NCBI GenBank assembly: GCA_030655315.1
Contig: JAURVT010000010.1
Location: 62,001-126,000 of the forward strand
From: Nocardioidaceae bacterium
GTDB taxonomy: Bacteria; Actinomycetota; Actinomycetes; Propionibacteriales; Nocardioidaceae
Length of the DNA stretch: 64,000 nucleotides
Direction: 5' to 3'
In this document: one piece after another, positions 8,958 to 17,555 of the stretch
Layout: every line of letters starts with the position of its first letter
How positions within the stretch are numbered: position 1 is the stretch's first letter
Translations under genes and position numbers: made by a program
The notes under the pieces: generated by a model
Told to the model about the DNA's origin: nothing
Database searches by the model: none
Seen by the model: the letters and a program-made list of their open reading frames with translations, nothing else

Positions 8958-10618
8958 CTCCCCAGCAGCTCTCCGAGGCCGTCGTCGCGGTCCTGAACGC
9001 CCTCGTCGCCGACGGCTCCCTGTCCCTGCCCGACGGGGTGCCGACCCAGGTCGTCATCGAGCGTCCGAAGGTGCGCGAGCACGGCGACTACGCCACCAAC
9101 GTCGCGCTGCAGCTGGGCAAGAAGGCCGGGACCAACCCGCGTGAGCTGGCCCAGCTGGTCGCCACGAGGCTGACCGAGGCCGACGGTGTGGCGAGCGCCG
9201 AGGTGGCCGGCCCCGGTTTCCTCAACATCCGGGTCGAGGCCGGTGCCCAGGGCGAGGTCGCCGCGCAGGTGGTCCGCGCCGGCCGGGAGTACGGGCTGGG
9301 CCAGACGCTGGCGGGCGAGAGGGTCGACGTCGAGTTCATCTCCGCCAACCCCACCGGTCCGCTGCACCTCGGCCACACCCGCTGGGCCGTGGTCGGCGAC
9401 GCGATCGCCCGCGTGCTCAAGGCGGCCGGCGCCGACGTCAGCCGCGAGTTCTACATCAACGACCGCGGCAACCAGATGGACAAGTTCGGCGCCTCGCTGA
9501 TGGCGCGCGCCCACGGTCGCGACGTCCCCGAGGACGGCTACAAGGGCGGGTACGTCGACGACCTCGCCGCGCAGGTCGTCGCGGACGACCCGGCGATCAC
9601 CGACCTTCCCGACGACGTGCAGCTGGTCGCGTTCCGCGAGGCCGGCTACGCGCTGCAGCTCGCGTCCCAGCAGGCGGCGCTCGACTCGTTCCGCACCCAC
9701 TTCGACGTCTGGTTCTCCGAGCGCAGCCTGCACGACTCAGGCGCCGTCGACCACGCCCTCGAGGTGCTGGAGAAGCAGGGCCACCTGTTCGAGGACGGTG
9801 GCGCGCTGTGGATGCGCACCACCACCTTCGGCGACGACAAGGACCGGGTGCTGCGCCGCAGCAACGGCGAGCTCACCTACTTCGCGTCCGACGCGGCCTA
9901 CTACGTCGACAAGCGCGAGCGCGGCTTCGACCGCTGCATCTACCTGCTGGGCGCCGACCACCACGGCTACGTCGGGCGGCTGTCCTCGATGGCCGCGTGT
10001 GCGGGCGACGAGCCCGGACGCAACCTCGAGGTGCTGATCGGGCAGCTGGTCAAGATCATGCAGGGCGGCGTCGAGCTCAAGCTCTCCAAGCGCGCCGGCA
10101 CGATCGTCACGCTCACCGAGCTGCTCGACCTGATCGGGGTCGACTCGCTGCGCTACACGCTGTCCCGCTACCCGGCCGACTCCCCGCTGACGCTCGACGT
10201 CGAGGAGATCACCCGCCAGGCCAGCGACAACCCGGTGTTCTACGTCCAGTACGCCCATGCACGGATGGCCTCGATCGGCCGCAACGCCGCCGACCTTGGC
10301 GTGACGGTCGACCTCGACACCTTCGACCCCTCGCTGCTCGCCGCCGAGCAGGAGGGCGCACTGCTGCGCTCGCTGGCCGAGTACCCACGGCTCGTGGCGC
10401 GTGCCGCCGAGCTGCGCGAGCCGCACCGGATCGCGCGCTACCTCGAGGACACGGCGTCGCTGTTCCACAAGTTCTACGACGCCTGCCGGGTGCTGCCGCA
10501 GGGCGACGAGGAGACGAGCGACCTGCACCGGGCCAGGCTCGTCCTGGTGTCGGCCACGCGCACGGTGCTCGCCAACGGCCTCGACCTGCTCGGCGTCTCG
10601 GCGCCGGAGCGGATGTAG
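8954..10618 (+). CDS. argS: Arginyl-tRNA synthetase
   Basis: Class I aminoacyl-tRNA synthetase of 554 residues charging tRNA-Arg with arginine. The arginyl-specific N-terminal domain (RPKVREHGDYATNVALQLGK) is followed by the HIGH motif in SANPTGPLHLGHTRWAVVGD at about residue 130, the KMSKS-equivalent LKLSKRAGTIVTL at about 375, and the DALR anticodon-binding domain to the end. The GTG start overlaps the TGA of the response-regulator gene. It leads into lysA after 2 bp. A tRNA-Arg gene lies 0.5 kb upstream on the other strand. Confidence 0.97.
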   Translation: MTPQQLSEAVVAVLNALVADGSLSLPDGVPTQVVIERPKVREHGDYATNVALQLGKKAGTNPRELAQLVATRLTEADGVASAEVAGPGFLNIRVEAGAQGEVAAQVVRAGREYGLGQTLAGERVDVEFISANPTGPLHLGHTRWAVVGDAIARVLKAAGADVSREFYINDRGNQMDKFGASLMARAHGRDVPEDGYKGGYVDDLAAQVVADDPAITDLPDDVQLVAFREAGYALQLASQQAALDSFRTHFDVWFSERSLHDSGAVDHALEVLEKQGHLFEDGGALWMRTTTFGDDKDRVLRRSNGELTYFASDAAYYVDKRERGFDRCIYLLGADHHGYVGRLSSMAACAGDEPGRNLEVLIGQLVKIMQGGVELKLSKRAGTIVTLTELLDLIGVDSLRYTLSRYPADSPLTLDVEEITRQASDNPVFYVQYAHARMASIGRNAADLGVTVDLDTFDPSLLAAEQEGALLRSLAEYPRLVARAAELREPHRIARYLEDTASLFHKFYDACRVLPQGDEETSDLHRARLVLVSATRTVLANGLDLLGVSAPERM

Positions 10619-10620
10619 GC

Positions 10621-12012
10621 GTGCGCGCCCACGAGGCCGGTGCGCTGCACGGCCAGTCCGGCCGCGGACCCGCATGGCTCCAGCCGCCGGTCGACCCCAA
10701 CGAGCTGGTGCCGCACCTGTGGCCCGCCCACGTGACGCGTGAGGGCGACTCGCTCGAGGTGGCCGGCGTGCCGGTCGAGACGATCGCCCGCGAGTTCGGC
10801 ACCCCGGCCTACGTGGTCGACGAGGACGACTTCCGCCTGCGGGCCCGTGCCTTCCGCGACGCGTTCGCCGGCGCCGACGTCTACTACGCGAGCAAGGCGT
10901 TCCTGTGCGTCGCCACCGCCCGCTGGGTCGCCGAGGAGGGGCTGTCGATCGACGTGTGCACCGGCGGCGAGCTCGCCGTCGCGCTGCGCGCCGACGTGCC
11001 GCCCGCGCGGATCGCGCTGCACGGCAACAACAAGTCGCTCGCCGAGATCACCCGAGCACTCGACCTCGGGGTGGGGCGCATCATCGTCGACTCGTTCGAC
11101 GAGATCGACCGCATCGTGTCGGTCGCCACCGAGCTCGGCGTGACGGCCCGCGTGCTCGTCCGCGTCACGGCCGGAGTCGAGGCGCACACCCACGAGTACA
11201 TCGCCACCGCGCACGAGGACCAGAAGTTCGGCTTCTCCATCACCGGCGGCGACGCGATGGAGGCGGTCTCGCGGCTGCTCGCCGCACCGCAGGTCGAGCT
11301 GCTGGGCCTGCACTCCCACATCGGCTCGCAGATCTTCGACACCGCCGGGTTCGAGGTCGCCGCCCGCCGCGTCCTCGCGCTGCACCGCCGCATCGCCGAC
11401 GAGCACGGGCACACCTGCCCCGAGATGGACCTCGGAGGCGGCTACGGCATCGCCTACACGACCCAGGACGACCCGTCCTCGCCCGCCGACCTGGCCGCCG
11501 GCCTGCTCGGCATCGTCGAGCGGGAGTGCGCGGCCCTCGGCATCGAGGTGCCGCACCTGTCCATCGAGCCCGGACGCGCGATCGCGGGCCCGTCCACCTT
11601 CACGCTCTACGAGGTCGGCACCACCAAGTCGGTCGCGCTCGACGGCGGCTCGTCGCGGCGCTACGTCGCCGTCGACGGCGGCATGAGCGACAACGTCCGC
11701 ACCGCCCTGTACGACGCCGACTACTCGTGCACGCTCGCCTCGCGCCGCTCCGACGCCCCGCCGGTGCTGAGCCGCGTGGTCGGCAAGCACTGCGAGTCCG
11801 GCGACATCGTCGTCAAGGACGAGTTCCTCCCCGGCGACGTCGCCCCCGGCGACCTCCTCGCCGTCCCCGGCACCGGCGCCTACTGCCGCTCGCTCGCCAG
11901 CACCTACAACCACGTGCCGCGGGCCGCGGTCGTGGCGGTCCGCGACGGCGAGGCCCGCACGATCGTCCGCCGCGAGACCGAGGAGGACCTCCTCCGTCTC
12001 GACGTCTACTGA
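10621..12012 (+). CDS. lysA: Diaminopimelate decarboxylase
   Basis: PLP enzyme making L-lysine from meso-diaminopimelate, the last step of lysine synthesis; 463 residues. Motifs: VYYASKAFLC with the PLP lysine near residue 87, LHSHIGSQIFD, the glycine loop LGGGYGIAY, IEPGRAI, and the active-site CESGD near 397. It begins with a GTG 2 bp after argS, a linkage common in actinobacteria; hom, thrC and thrB of the same aspartate family follow 2 kb on. It ends at a strong hairpin. Confidence 0.97.
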   Translation: MRAHEAGALHGQSGRGPAWLQPPVDPNELVPHLWPAHVTREGDSLEVAGVPVETIAREFGTPAYVVDEDDFRLRARAFRDAFAGADVYYASKAFLCVATARWVAEEGLSIDVCTGGELAVALRADVPPARIALHGNNKSLAEITRALDLGVGRIIVDSFDEIDRIVSVATELGVTARVLVRVTAGVEAHTHEYIATAHEDQKFGFSITGGDAMEAVSRLLAAPQVELLGLHSHIGSQIFDTAGFEVAARRVLALHRRIADEHGHTCPEMDLGGGYGIAYTTQDDPSSPADLAAGLLGIVERECAALGIEVPHLSIEPGRAIAGPSTFTLYEVGTTKSVALDGGSSRRYVAVDGGMSDNVRTALYDADYSCTLASRRSDAPPVLSRVVGKHCESGDIVVKDEFLPGDVAPGDLLAVPGTGAYCRSLASTYNHVPRAAVVAVRDGEARTIVRRETEEDLLRLDVY

Positions 12013-12019
12013 TCGACCC

Positions 12020-12103
12020 GGCGGTGGGCATGGCCCCACGTTCGGGGTGATCCTGGGGCCGTACCCACCGCCAGAGGGTGGGGGAGGTGCCATACCCACC
12101 GCC
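12020..12103 (+). terminator. lysA terminator with two alternative 3' arms
   Basis: The left arm 12020-12037 (GGCGGTGGGCATGGCCCC) can pair with 12055-12072 over 18 bases with two non-complementary positions, or its first 15 bases with 12089-12103 with one. Both 3' arms end ACCCACCGCC. The lack of a T-run is normal for actinobacterial hairpins. Confidence 0.65.
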
Positions 12104-12157
12104 GCGATCGGCCCGAAGTCGTGAGGGCCGGGGACTCGACGGCGGGGATGCTCCCGC

Positions 12158-12172
12158 GTAACATGCAGTTAC
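12158..12172. promoter_or_regulatory. GTAAC-N5-GTTAC palindrome upstream of wall-protein gene
   Basis: GTAACATGCAGTTAC is a 15-bp palindrome in the 206-bp gap before the gene at 12219. TAACAT within it resembles a -10, so a bound regulator would mask the promoter. The binding protein is unknown. Confidence 0.35.
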
Positions 12173-12218
12173 ACCTCGGGGCGCATCGGGCACCTCGTGG
12201 GGAGAGGGAGCCTGAGAT

Positions 12219-13853
12219 ATGCGTGTGCGTCGCGCCGTCCTGACCTGTTCGACCATCATCGGTCTCGCAGCCGTGTCCGTGACCGCGTTCGGTCCGATGG
12301 CGGCCGCGGCAGCCGGTGACGCGTCGCGCGCCGAGGGCCGCTTCCTCTCCGGCTCGATCGCCGGCCAGTCGTTCGACACCGTCGCCGCGCTCGAGGCCGC
12401 CGTGGCCGAGCGCAAGGACGACGAGGCGAAGGTGGTCGTGTCCAACGACCTGTCCGGCAAGGTGCTCGGCCAGTCGCTGCCCGCGCAGGAGGGCGGCCTG
12501 ACCATCCCGCTGGACCAGGTCGTCACGCTCGGCGCGGCCAACCAGTACGCCGAGGCCTCGCCCCGCGCGGCCGCCCGTGCCGCCTCCGGCGCCGTCTCCG
12601 ACAGCGGCGCGGTCAACACCGCCAAGAGCGACGAGTTCCCCGCGTCGATCTCCTTCTCGCTGGCCGACGTGCTCGCCTCGAACGGCCTGCCCGAGCAGCT
12701 GCAGGGCCAGGTCGACCTCGAGGTCGCGCTCCGCGGCCTCGCCGCGGTCGCCGCCCACGACGCGGAGGCCGGCGACAGCCTCGCCGAGACCTGCGGCGAC
12801 CTGTCCTCGCCCTCGCAGTGCCGTGACTACGACCTCGCGTCCGCCGACGCCACCCTCAGCCTGCCCGCGATCGGCGCGCTGCTCGGCACGGTGCTCGACG
12901 CCGTCGAGGCGGGCGACCTCGACACCGACTCGGTCTGTACCACCGGCGGCTCGACCAGCGGCCCGCTCCCGAGCCTGCCGATCGTCGGCGACCTCGGTGG
13001 TGGCGCCGGCGGCGGTGGGGCCGAGCTCGTCGGGAGCGTGTGCTCGCTCCTCGACGGCGCCCGGGCCTCGGCGCCGGTCAAGGTCGAGCCCATCGGCTTC
13101 GACGCCTCCGACGCGCTCGACAGCGTGACGATGAGCGCCACGGGCGACGGCGTCACCGTCGACCTGCGCAAGGGCACGGTCACGATCGACCTCGCCGCCG
13201 TGGTCGAGAAGGCCACCGGGTTGAAGATCAACGACCTGCCCCCGAACACCGACCTCGCCCCGTACCTGGGCCAGGCCCTGGCCGACCTCCCGACGCTGCT
13301 GTCGTCGTCGCTGACCGACGCGGTCGACGCGATCACCGCGCAGCTGTCGTCCGGCGGCGTGCGCATCACGGTGGGCAACGCCGCACCGATCGAGGTCACG
13401 GGCGCGGCCGCCGTCGACGCGCTCCAGCCCATCCTCGACCAGGTCACCTCGGGCGTGGAGGCCGGAGCCGAGCAGCTCAGCGACCAGTTCGGTCCGCTCG
13501 CCGAGCAGCTGAGCGCGTTCGACCAGATCGGCTCGCTCGTGGTGAACGTCCAGGAGCAGCCCGCCGAGGGCGTGTTCCGCGAGGTCGCCCTGCGTGGCAC
13601 CCTGTTGCCCGGCACGCCCGGCGAGGCCGTGCTCGACCTCGCCAGCGCGACGGTCGGCCCGGGCGCGCTCGGGGGCGAGCAGCCCGTGGCGCAGACCCCG
13701 GTGACCCCGGTCGGCGACCCGCAGGACGGGCCCAACCTGCCCAACACCGGCGCCGGCACCCTCGACCTCCCCTTCCTCCTCCTCGGCCTCGGTCTGCTGA
13801 CCGGCGGCATGTGGGTCGTCATGTGGGGCCGTCAGGAGCCCGTCGCGTCCTGA
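12219..13853 (+). CDS. Choice-of-anchor G family cell-wall protein with LPNTG sorting signal
   Basis: Secreted protein of 544 residues. Signal peptide at residues 1-32 (basic start, hydrophobic core, AAAAAG cleavage zone). The mature part opens with DASRAEGRFLSGSIAG, typical of the choice-of-anchor G group, and is rich in Ala, Asp and Leu with four or so scattered cysteines. At the C-terminus L507-PNTG-511, a hydrophobic segment (LPFLLLGLGLLTGGMWVVMW) and a short tail RQEPVAS form a sortase sorting signal, so it should be linked covalently to peptidoglycan. No sortase gene is in the window. GGGAG lies 8 nt before the ATG. Function unknown; adhesion or surface-layer roles are guesses. Confidence 0.8.
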   Translation: MRVRRAVLTCSTIIGLAAVSVTAFGPMAAAAAGDASRAEGRFLSGSIAGQSFDTVAALEAAVAERKDDEAKVVVSNDLSGKVLGQSLPAQEGGLTIPLDQVVTLGAANQYAEASPRAAARAASGAVSDSGAVNTAKSDEFPASISFSLADVLASNGLPEQLQGQVDLEVALRGLAAVAAHDAEAGDSLAETCGDLSSPSQCRDYDLASADATLSLPAIGALLGTVLDAVEAGDLDTDSVCTTGGSTSGPLPSLPIVGDLGGGAGGGGAELVGSVCSLLDGARASAPVKVEPIGFDASDALDSVTMSATGDGVTVDLRKGTVTIDLAAVVEKATGLKINDLPPNTDLAPYLGQALADLPTLLSSSLTDAVDAITAQLSSGGVRITVGNAAPIEVTGAAAVDALQPILDQVTSGVEAGAEQLSDQFGPLAEQLSAFDQIGSLVVNVQEQPAEGVFREVALRGTLLPGTPGEAVLDLASATVGPGALGGEQPVAQTPVTPVGDPQDGPNLPNTGAGTLDLPFLLLGLGLLTGGMWVVMWGRQEPVAS

Positions 13854-13921
13854 TCCGACTCGCGTCCGCCGTGTGGACGGGCCCTGCTCGTCGTGGCGGC
13901 CGCCGCCGATACGCTGACCCG

Positions 13922-13945
13922 GTGGACGACAGGACGAGACGATGA
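13922..13945 (+). CDS. Candidate 7-codon leader ORF overlapping hom start
   Basis: GTG at 13922 follows TACGCT (13910-13915) by six bases, the leaderless geometry, and opens VDDRTRR before TGA at 13943-13945. That TGA overlaps the hom ATG (ATGA). Translation of the leader would deliver ribosomes to hom; three of seven codons are arginine. Alternatively hom simply has a short 5' leader and uses AGGAC as ribosome site. Seen in sequence; expression not known. Confidence 0.35.
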   Translation: MDDRTRR

Positions 13946-15246
13946 GCGCCCGCACCCTCAAGGTCGCGCTGCTCGGCTGCGGCGTGGTCGGGACCGAGGT
14001 CGCGCGGCTCCTCACCCGTGACGCCGACGAGCTCGAGCGACGCGTCGGGGCCCGTCTGGAGCTGGTGGGCGTGGCCGTCCGCCGGCTCGACCGGCACCGC
14101 GACGTCGAGCTCGACCCGGGCCTGGTCACCACCGACGCCCTCGGTCTCGTCACGCGCGGCGACGTCGACGTGGTCGTCGAGGTCATCGGCGGCATCGAGC
14201 CCGCGCGCGAGCTGATCCTCGCCGCGCTCGGCGCCGGCGCGTCGGTCGTCACCGCCAACAAGACGTTGCTGGCCGAGGACGGCGCGACGCTGTTCGAGGC
14301 CGCCGCCGCGGCCGACCGCGACCTCTACCTCGAGGCCGCCGTGGCCGGCGCGATCCCGATCGTCCGACCGCTCCAGGAGTCGCTCGCGGGCGACCGCGTG
14401 AGCCGCGTGCTCGGCATCGTCAACGGCACCACCAACTACGTGCTGGACGCCATGACGAGCACCGGTCTGGGCTTCGACGAGGCGCTCGGCCGCGCCCAGG
14501 AGCTCGGCTACGCCGAGGCCGACCCCACCGCCGACGTCGAGGGCTTCGACGCGGCGTCCAAGGCCGCGATCCTCGCGACACTCGCCTTCCACACCCGCGT
14601 GACCATCGCCGACGTCCACCGCGAGGGCATCAGCGACGTGTCCGCCGCGGACGTCCGGTCCGCGCGCGAGATGGGCTGCGTGGTCAAGCTGCTCGCCATC
14701 TGCGAGCGTCACGACACCCCCGAGGGCACGGCCGTGTCGGCGCGCGTCCACCCCGCGATGATCCCGCTCGACCACCCGCTGGCCAGCGTCCGCGAGGCCT
14801 ACAACGCGGTCTTCGTCGAGAGCCAGTCCGCCGGCCGGCTGATGTTCTACGGCCCCGGCGCCGGTGGCGCGCCCACCGCGAGCGCCGTGCTCGGCGACGT
14901 CGTGACCGCGGCGCGCAACCGCCTGGTCGACGTGCGCGGGGCGGGGGAGTCGGTGCACGCCGACTCGCCCGTGCAGCCCATGGGCGACACCCGCACCCGG
15001 TACCACATCGCCGTCGACGTGGACGACAAGGCGGGCGTGCTCGCCTCGGTCGCCACCGCGTTCGCCGAGTACGGCGTGTCCATCCGCACCATGCGCCAGG
15101 AGGGCCGCGGCGCCGACGCGCAGTTGGTCATCGTGACGCACGAGGCACCCGACTCCGCGCTCAGCGCCACCGTCGAGGCGCTGACCCGCCTCCCGACGGT
15201 CAACGAGGTCACGTCCGTGATGCGGGTCGAGGGAGAGTCGTCGTGA
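13942..15246 (+). CDS. hom: Homoserine dehydrogenase
   Basis: Reduces aspartate-4-semialdehyde to homoserine, the branch point to threonine and methionine; 434 residues. Nucleotide-binding [19 protein letters not shown] at the start, [13 protein letters not shown] at about 107, [10 protein letters not shown] at about 158 and [20 protein letters not shown] at about 193 are the catalytic landmarks. A C-terminal ACT domain from about 355 ([21 protein letters not shown]) is the usual site for threonine feedback. It forms an overlapping operon with thrC and thrB. The start overlaps a possible leader ORF. Confidence 0.97.
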   Translation: MSARTLKVALLGCGVVGTEVARLLTRDADELERRVGARLELVGVAVRRLDRHRDVELDPGLVTTDALGLVTRGDVDVVVEVIGGIEPARELILAALGAGASVVTANKTLLAEDGATLFEAAAAADRDLYLEAAVAGAIPIVRPLQESLAGDRVSRVLGIVNGTTNYVLDAMTSTGLGFDEALGRAQELGYAEADPTADVEGFDAASKAAILATLAFHTRVTIADVHREGISDVSAADVRSAREMGCVVKLLAICERHDTPEGTAVSARVHPAMIPLDHPLASVREAYNAVFVESQSAGRLMFYGPGAGGAPTASAVLGDVVTAARNRLVDVRGAGESVHADSPVQPMGDTRTRYHIAVDVDDKAGVLASVATAFAEYGVSIRTMRQEGRGADAQLVIVTHEAPDSALSATVEALTRLPTVNEVTSVMRVEGESS

Positions 15247-16340
15247 ACGTCCAGGTCCAGCAGCAGGCACCGCCCCGAGCCCGGCTGTGGCGCGGGGTGA
15301 TCGAGGAGTACCGCGACTGGCTGCCCGTCGACGACGCCACGCCCGTCGTCACCCTGCGCGAGGGCGGCACCCCGCTCGTCGCGTCCGCGTGGCTGTCCGA
15401 CCTCGTGGGCGGCACCGTCTGGCTCAAGGTCGAGGGCGACAACCCCACCGGCTCGTTCAAGGACCGCGGCATGACGGTGGCCATCTCGGTGGCCGTCCAG
15501 CAGGGCGCCAAGGCCGTGGTCTGCGCCTCCACCGGCAACACGTCGGCCTCGATGACGGCCTACGCCGCCCGCGCCGGCCTCACGCCCGTCGTGCTGGTCC
15601 CGCACGGCAAGATCGCCGCCGGCAAGATGGCCCAGGCCGTCATGCACGGCGCGCAGGTGATCCAGCTCCGTGGCGGCTTCGACCAGTGCCTCGAGGTGGC
15701 GCGCGGCCTCGCCGACGAGTACCCCGTCGCCCTGGTCAACTCGGTCAACCCCGTGCGCCTGCAGGGCCAGAAGACCGCGTCGTTCGAGATCGTCGACGCC
15801 CTCGGCGACGCCCCCGACCTGCACCTGCTTCCCGTCGGCAACGCCGGCAACATCTCGGCCTACTGGCTGGGCTACCGCGAGTACGTCGCGGCCGGCCTCG
15901 CCGGTGCGACGCCGCGCATGTGGGGCTTCCAGGCGGCCGGCTCGGCGCCCCTCGTGCTCGGCCACCCCGTGCCCGACCCCGAGACGCTGGCCACCGCCAT
16001 CCGCGTCGGCAACCCGGCGTCGTGGTCGCTCGCCGAGGCGGCGCGAGACGAGTCGTCCGGCCGCATCGACGCCGTGAGCGACGACGAGATCATGCGCGCC
16101 CAGGGCCTGCTGGCCTCGCGCGACGGCGTCTTCGTCGAGCCCGCGTCCGCGGCGGGCGTCGCCGGCCTGCTGCAGGCCGTCGAGGCGGGCCAGGTCGACC
16201 GCGGCCTGACCATCGTCGTCACCGTCACCGGCCACGGGCTCAAGGACGTCGCCACGGCGCTGTCGGGCCGTGGTCCCGTCGTCGACCAGGTCGTCGACGC
16301 CGACGTGCACCAGGCCGCCCAGGTGGCCGGCCTGCGATGA
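15243..16340 (+). CDS. thrC: Threonine synthase
   Basis: PLP enzyme converting O-phosphohomoserine to threonine; 365 residues, the short actinobacterial type. The PLP lysine is in [18 protein letters not shown] (about residue 66), the phosphate-binding loop [16 protein letters not shown] near 98, and [17 protein letters not shown] near 200. The GTG start overlaps the hom stop by 4 bp and its own stop overlaps thrB, so the three are coupled for threonine synthesis. Confidence 0.97.
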   Translation: MNVQVQQQAPPRARLWRGVIEEYRDWLPVDDATPVVTLREGGTPLVASAWLSDLVGGTVWLKVEGDNPTGSFKDRGMTVAISVAVQQGAKAVVCASTGNTSASMTAYAARAGLTPVVLVPHGKIAAGKMAQAVMHGAQVIQLRGGFDQCLEVARGLADEYPVALVNSVNPVRLQGQKTASFEIVDALGDAPDLHLLPVGNAGNISAYWLGYREYVAAGLAGATPRMWGFQAAGSAPLVLGHPVPDPETLATAIRVGNPASWSLAEAARDESSGRIDAVSDDEIMRAQGLLASRDGVFVEPASAAGVAGLLQAVEAGQVDRGLTIVVTVTGHGLKDVATALSGRGPVVDQVVDADVHQAAQVAGLR

Positions 16341-17236
16341 GCAGCGTGTTCGTGCCCGGTCCCGTGCGGGTCCGGGCTCCCGCGAGCAGCGCCAACCTCG
16401 GGCCGGGATTCGACGCGTTCGGTCTCGCGCTCGACCTGCACGACGAGCTCGAGGGCGAGATCCAGGACGGCGGCCTCGACGTCCACGTCGACGGGGCCGG
16501 CGCCGGCACCGTCCCGCTCGACGAGACGCACCTCGTCGTCACGGCCATGCACGCCACCTTCGACGCGCTCGGCGTCCGTCCGCCGGGCCTGCGCCTGCGC
16601 TGCCGCAACGAGGTGCCGCACGCCCGGGGGCTCGGGTCGTCCTCGGCCGCGATCGTCGGGGGAGTGGTCCTGGCCGCCGCGCTCGTCACGGACGGCGACC
16701 GACTCGACGACGACGCCCGGCTGCGGATCGCCGACCGGCTCGAGGGCCATCCCGACAACGTCGCCGCCGCGCTCCGCGGCGGGCTGACGGTCGCCTGGAC
16801 CACCGACGACGGGCCGCACGTGCACGCGGCCGCGGTCGACGTCCCGCTCGTCGTCGCGGTGCCGCCGACCGGCGTCGAGACCCGCCTGGCCCGGGGCCTG
16901 CTGCCCGCCTCGGTGCCTCACGCGGAGGCCGCGCGCAACGCGGGTCGCAGCGCGCTGATGGTGCCGGCACTGACCGGCCACCCCGAGCTGCTGCTCGCCG
17001 CCACCGAGGACCAGCTGCACCAGCGCTACCGGGCCTCGGCGATGCCCGACTCGTTCGACCTCGTCCAGGCGCTGCGGGCGCAGGGCGTCCCCGCGGTGAT
17101 CTCCGGCGCGGGCCCGACGGTCCTCGCGTTCACCCCGGTGGAGGGCCAGGACCAGCTGGTGGCCTCGCTCGTGCCGCAGGGATGGCTGCTGCGACGCGTG
17201 GCCGTCGCGGCGCGCGGCGCGCACGTCGTCGGCTGA
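16337..17236 (+). CDS. thrB: Homoserine kinase
   Basis: GHMP kinase that phosphorylates homoserine to O-phosphohomoserine, the thrC substrate; 299 residues. [20 protein letters not shown] is the N-terminal GHMP motif, [17 protein letters not shown] the ATP loop near residue 95, and [13 protein letters not shown] the C-terminal GHMP motif near 255. ATG start inside the thrC stop (ATGA). It is the last gene of hom-thrC-thrB. Confidence 0.96.
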   Translation: MSSVFVPGPVRVRAPASSANLGPGFDAFGLALDLHDELEGEIQDGGLDVHVDGAGAGTVPLDETHLVVTAMHATFDALGVRPPGLRLRCRNEVPHARGLGSSSAAIVGGVVLAAALVTDGDRLDDDARLRIADRLEGHPDNVAAALRGGLTVAWTTDDGPHVHAAAVDVPLVVAVPPTGVETRLARGLLPASVPHAEAARNAGRSALMVPALTGHPELLLAATEDQLHQRYRASAMPDSFDLVQALRAQGVPAVISGAGPTVLAFTPVEGQDQLVASLVPQGWLLRRVAVAARGAHVVG

Positions 17237-17555
17237 GGGGACGCCGGACCCGCGCCGCCCGTGTCGTGCCCGGGGTGCCGGGGCGGTGCTAGGGTTCGGG
17301 TGAGCGTGCTGGACCGGTTGCCGGTCAGCTCAGCTGCTCATCTCCTCGACATCGCCGGGTCCTCCGGGTGCCTCGCGCAGCCCGCCGCCTTCGACCTCGT
17401 CGGCAGGACCGCGGGTCCGGTGACGTCGCCAGAGAAACCCTCAGTGCTTCTCGTCTGCCCGATGCAGGCGGGCCGCGCGTCCCCGGGTCTGCCCGGGACG
17501 CCACCACCGAAGAGGAGCGACGTCTGATCGTCGCCCGACGTGGGAAGGACCTCAC
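17237..17555 (+). promoter_or_regulatory. Long rho leader with hairpins and possible leader ORF
   Basis: 319 bp with no firm gene. A -10-like TAGGGT (17290-17295) would start transcripts about 250 nt before rho. Hairpins: GACCGG/CCGGTC (17312-17326) and CCCGGG/CCCGGG with a 4-nt loop (17482-17497). From GTG 17300, close behind the -10, a frame stays open for 75 codons to TGA 17527. rho genes are commonly autoregulated through their leaders, so this segment is a good candidate for feedback by Rho itself. Coding status of the frame is uncertain. Confidence 0.5.
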
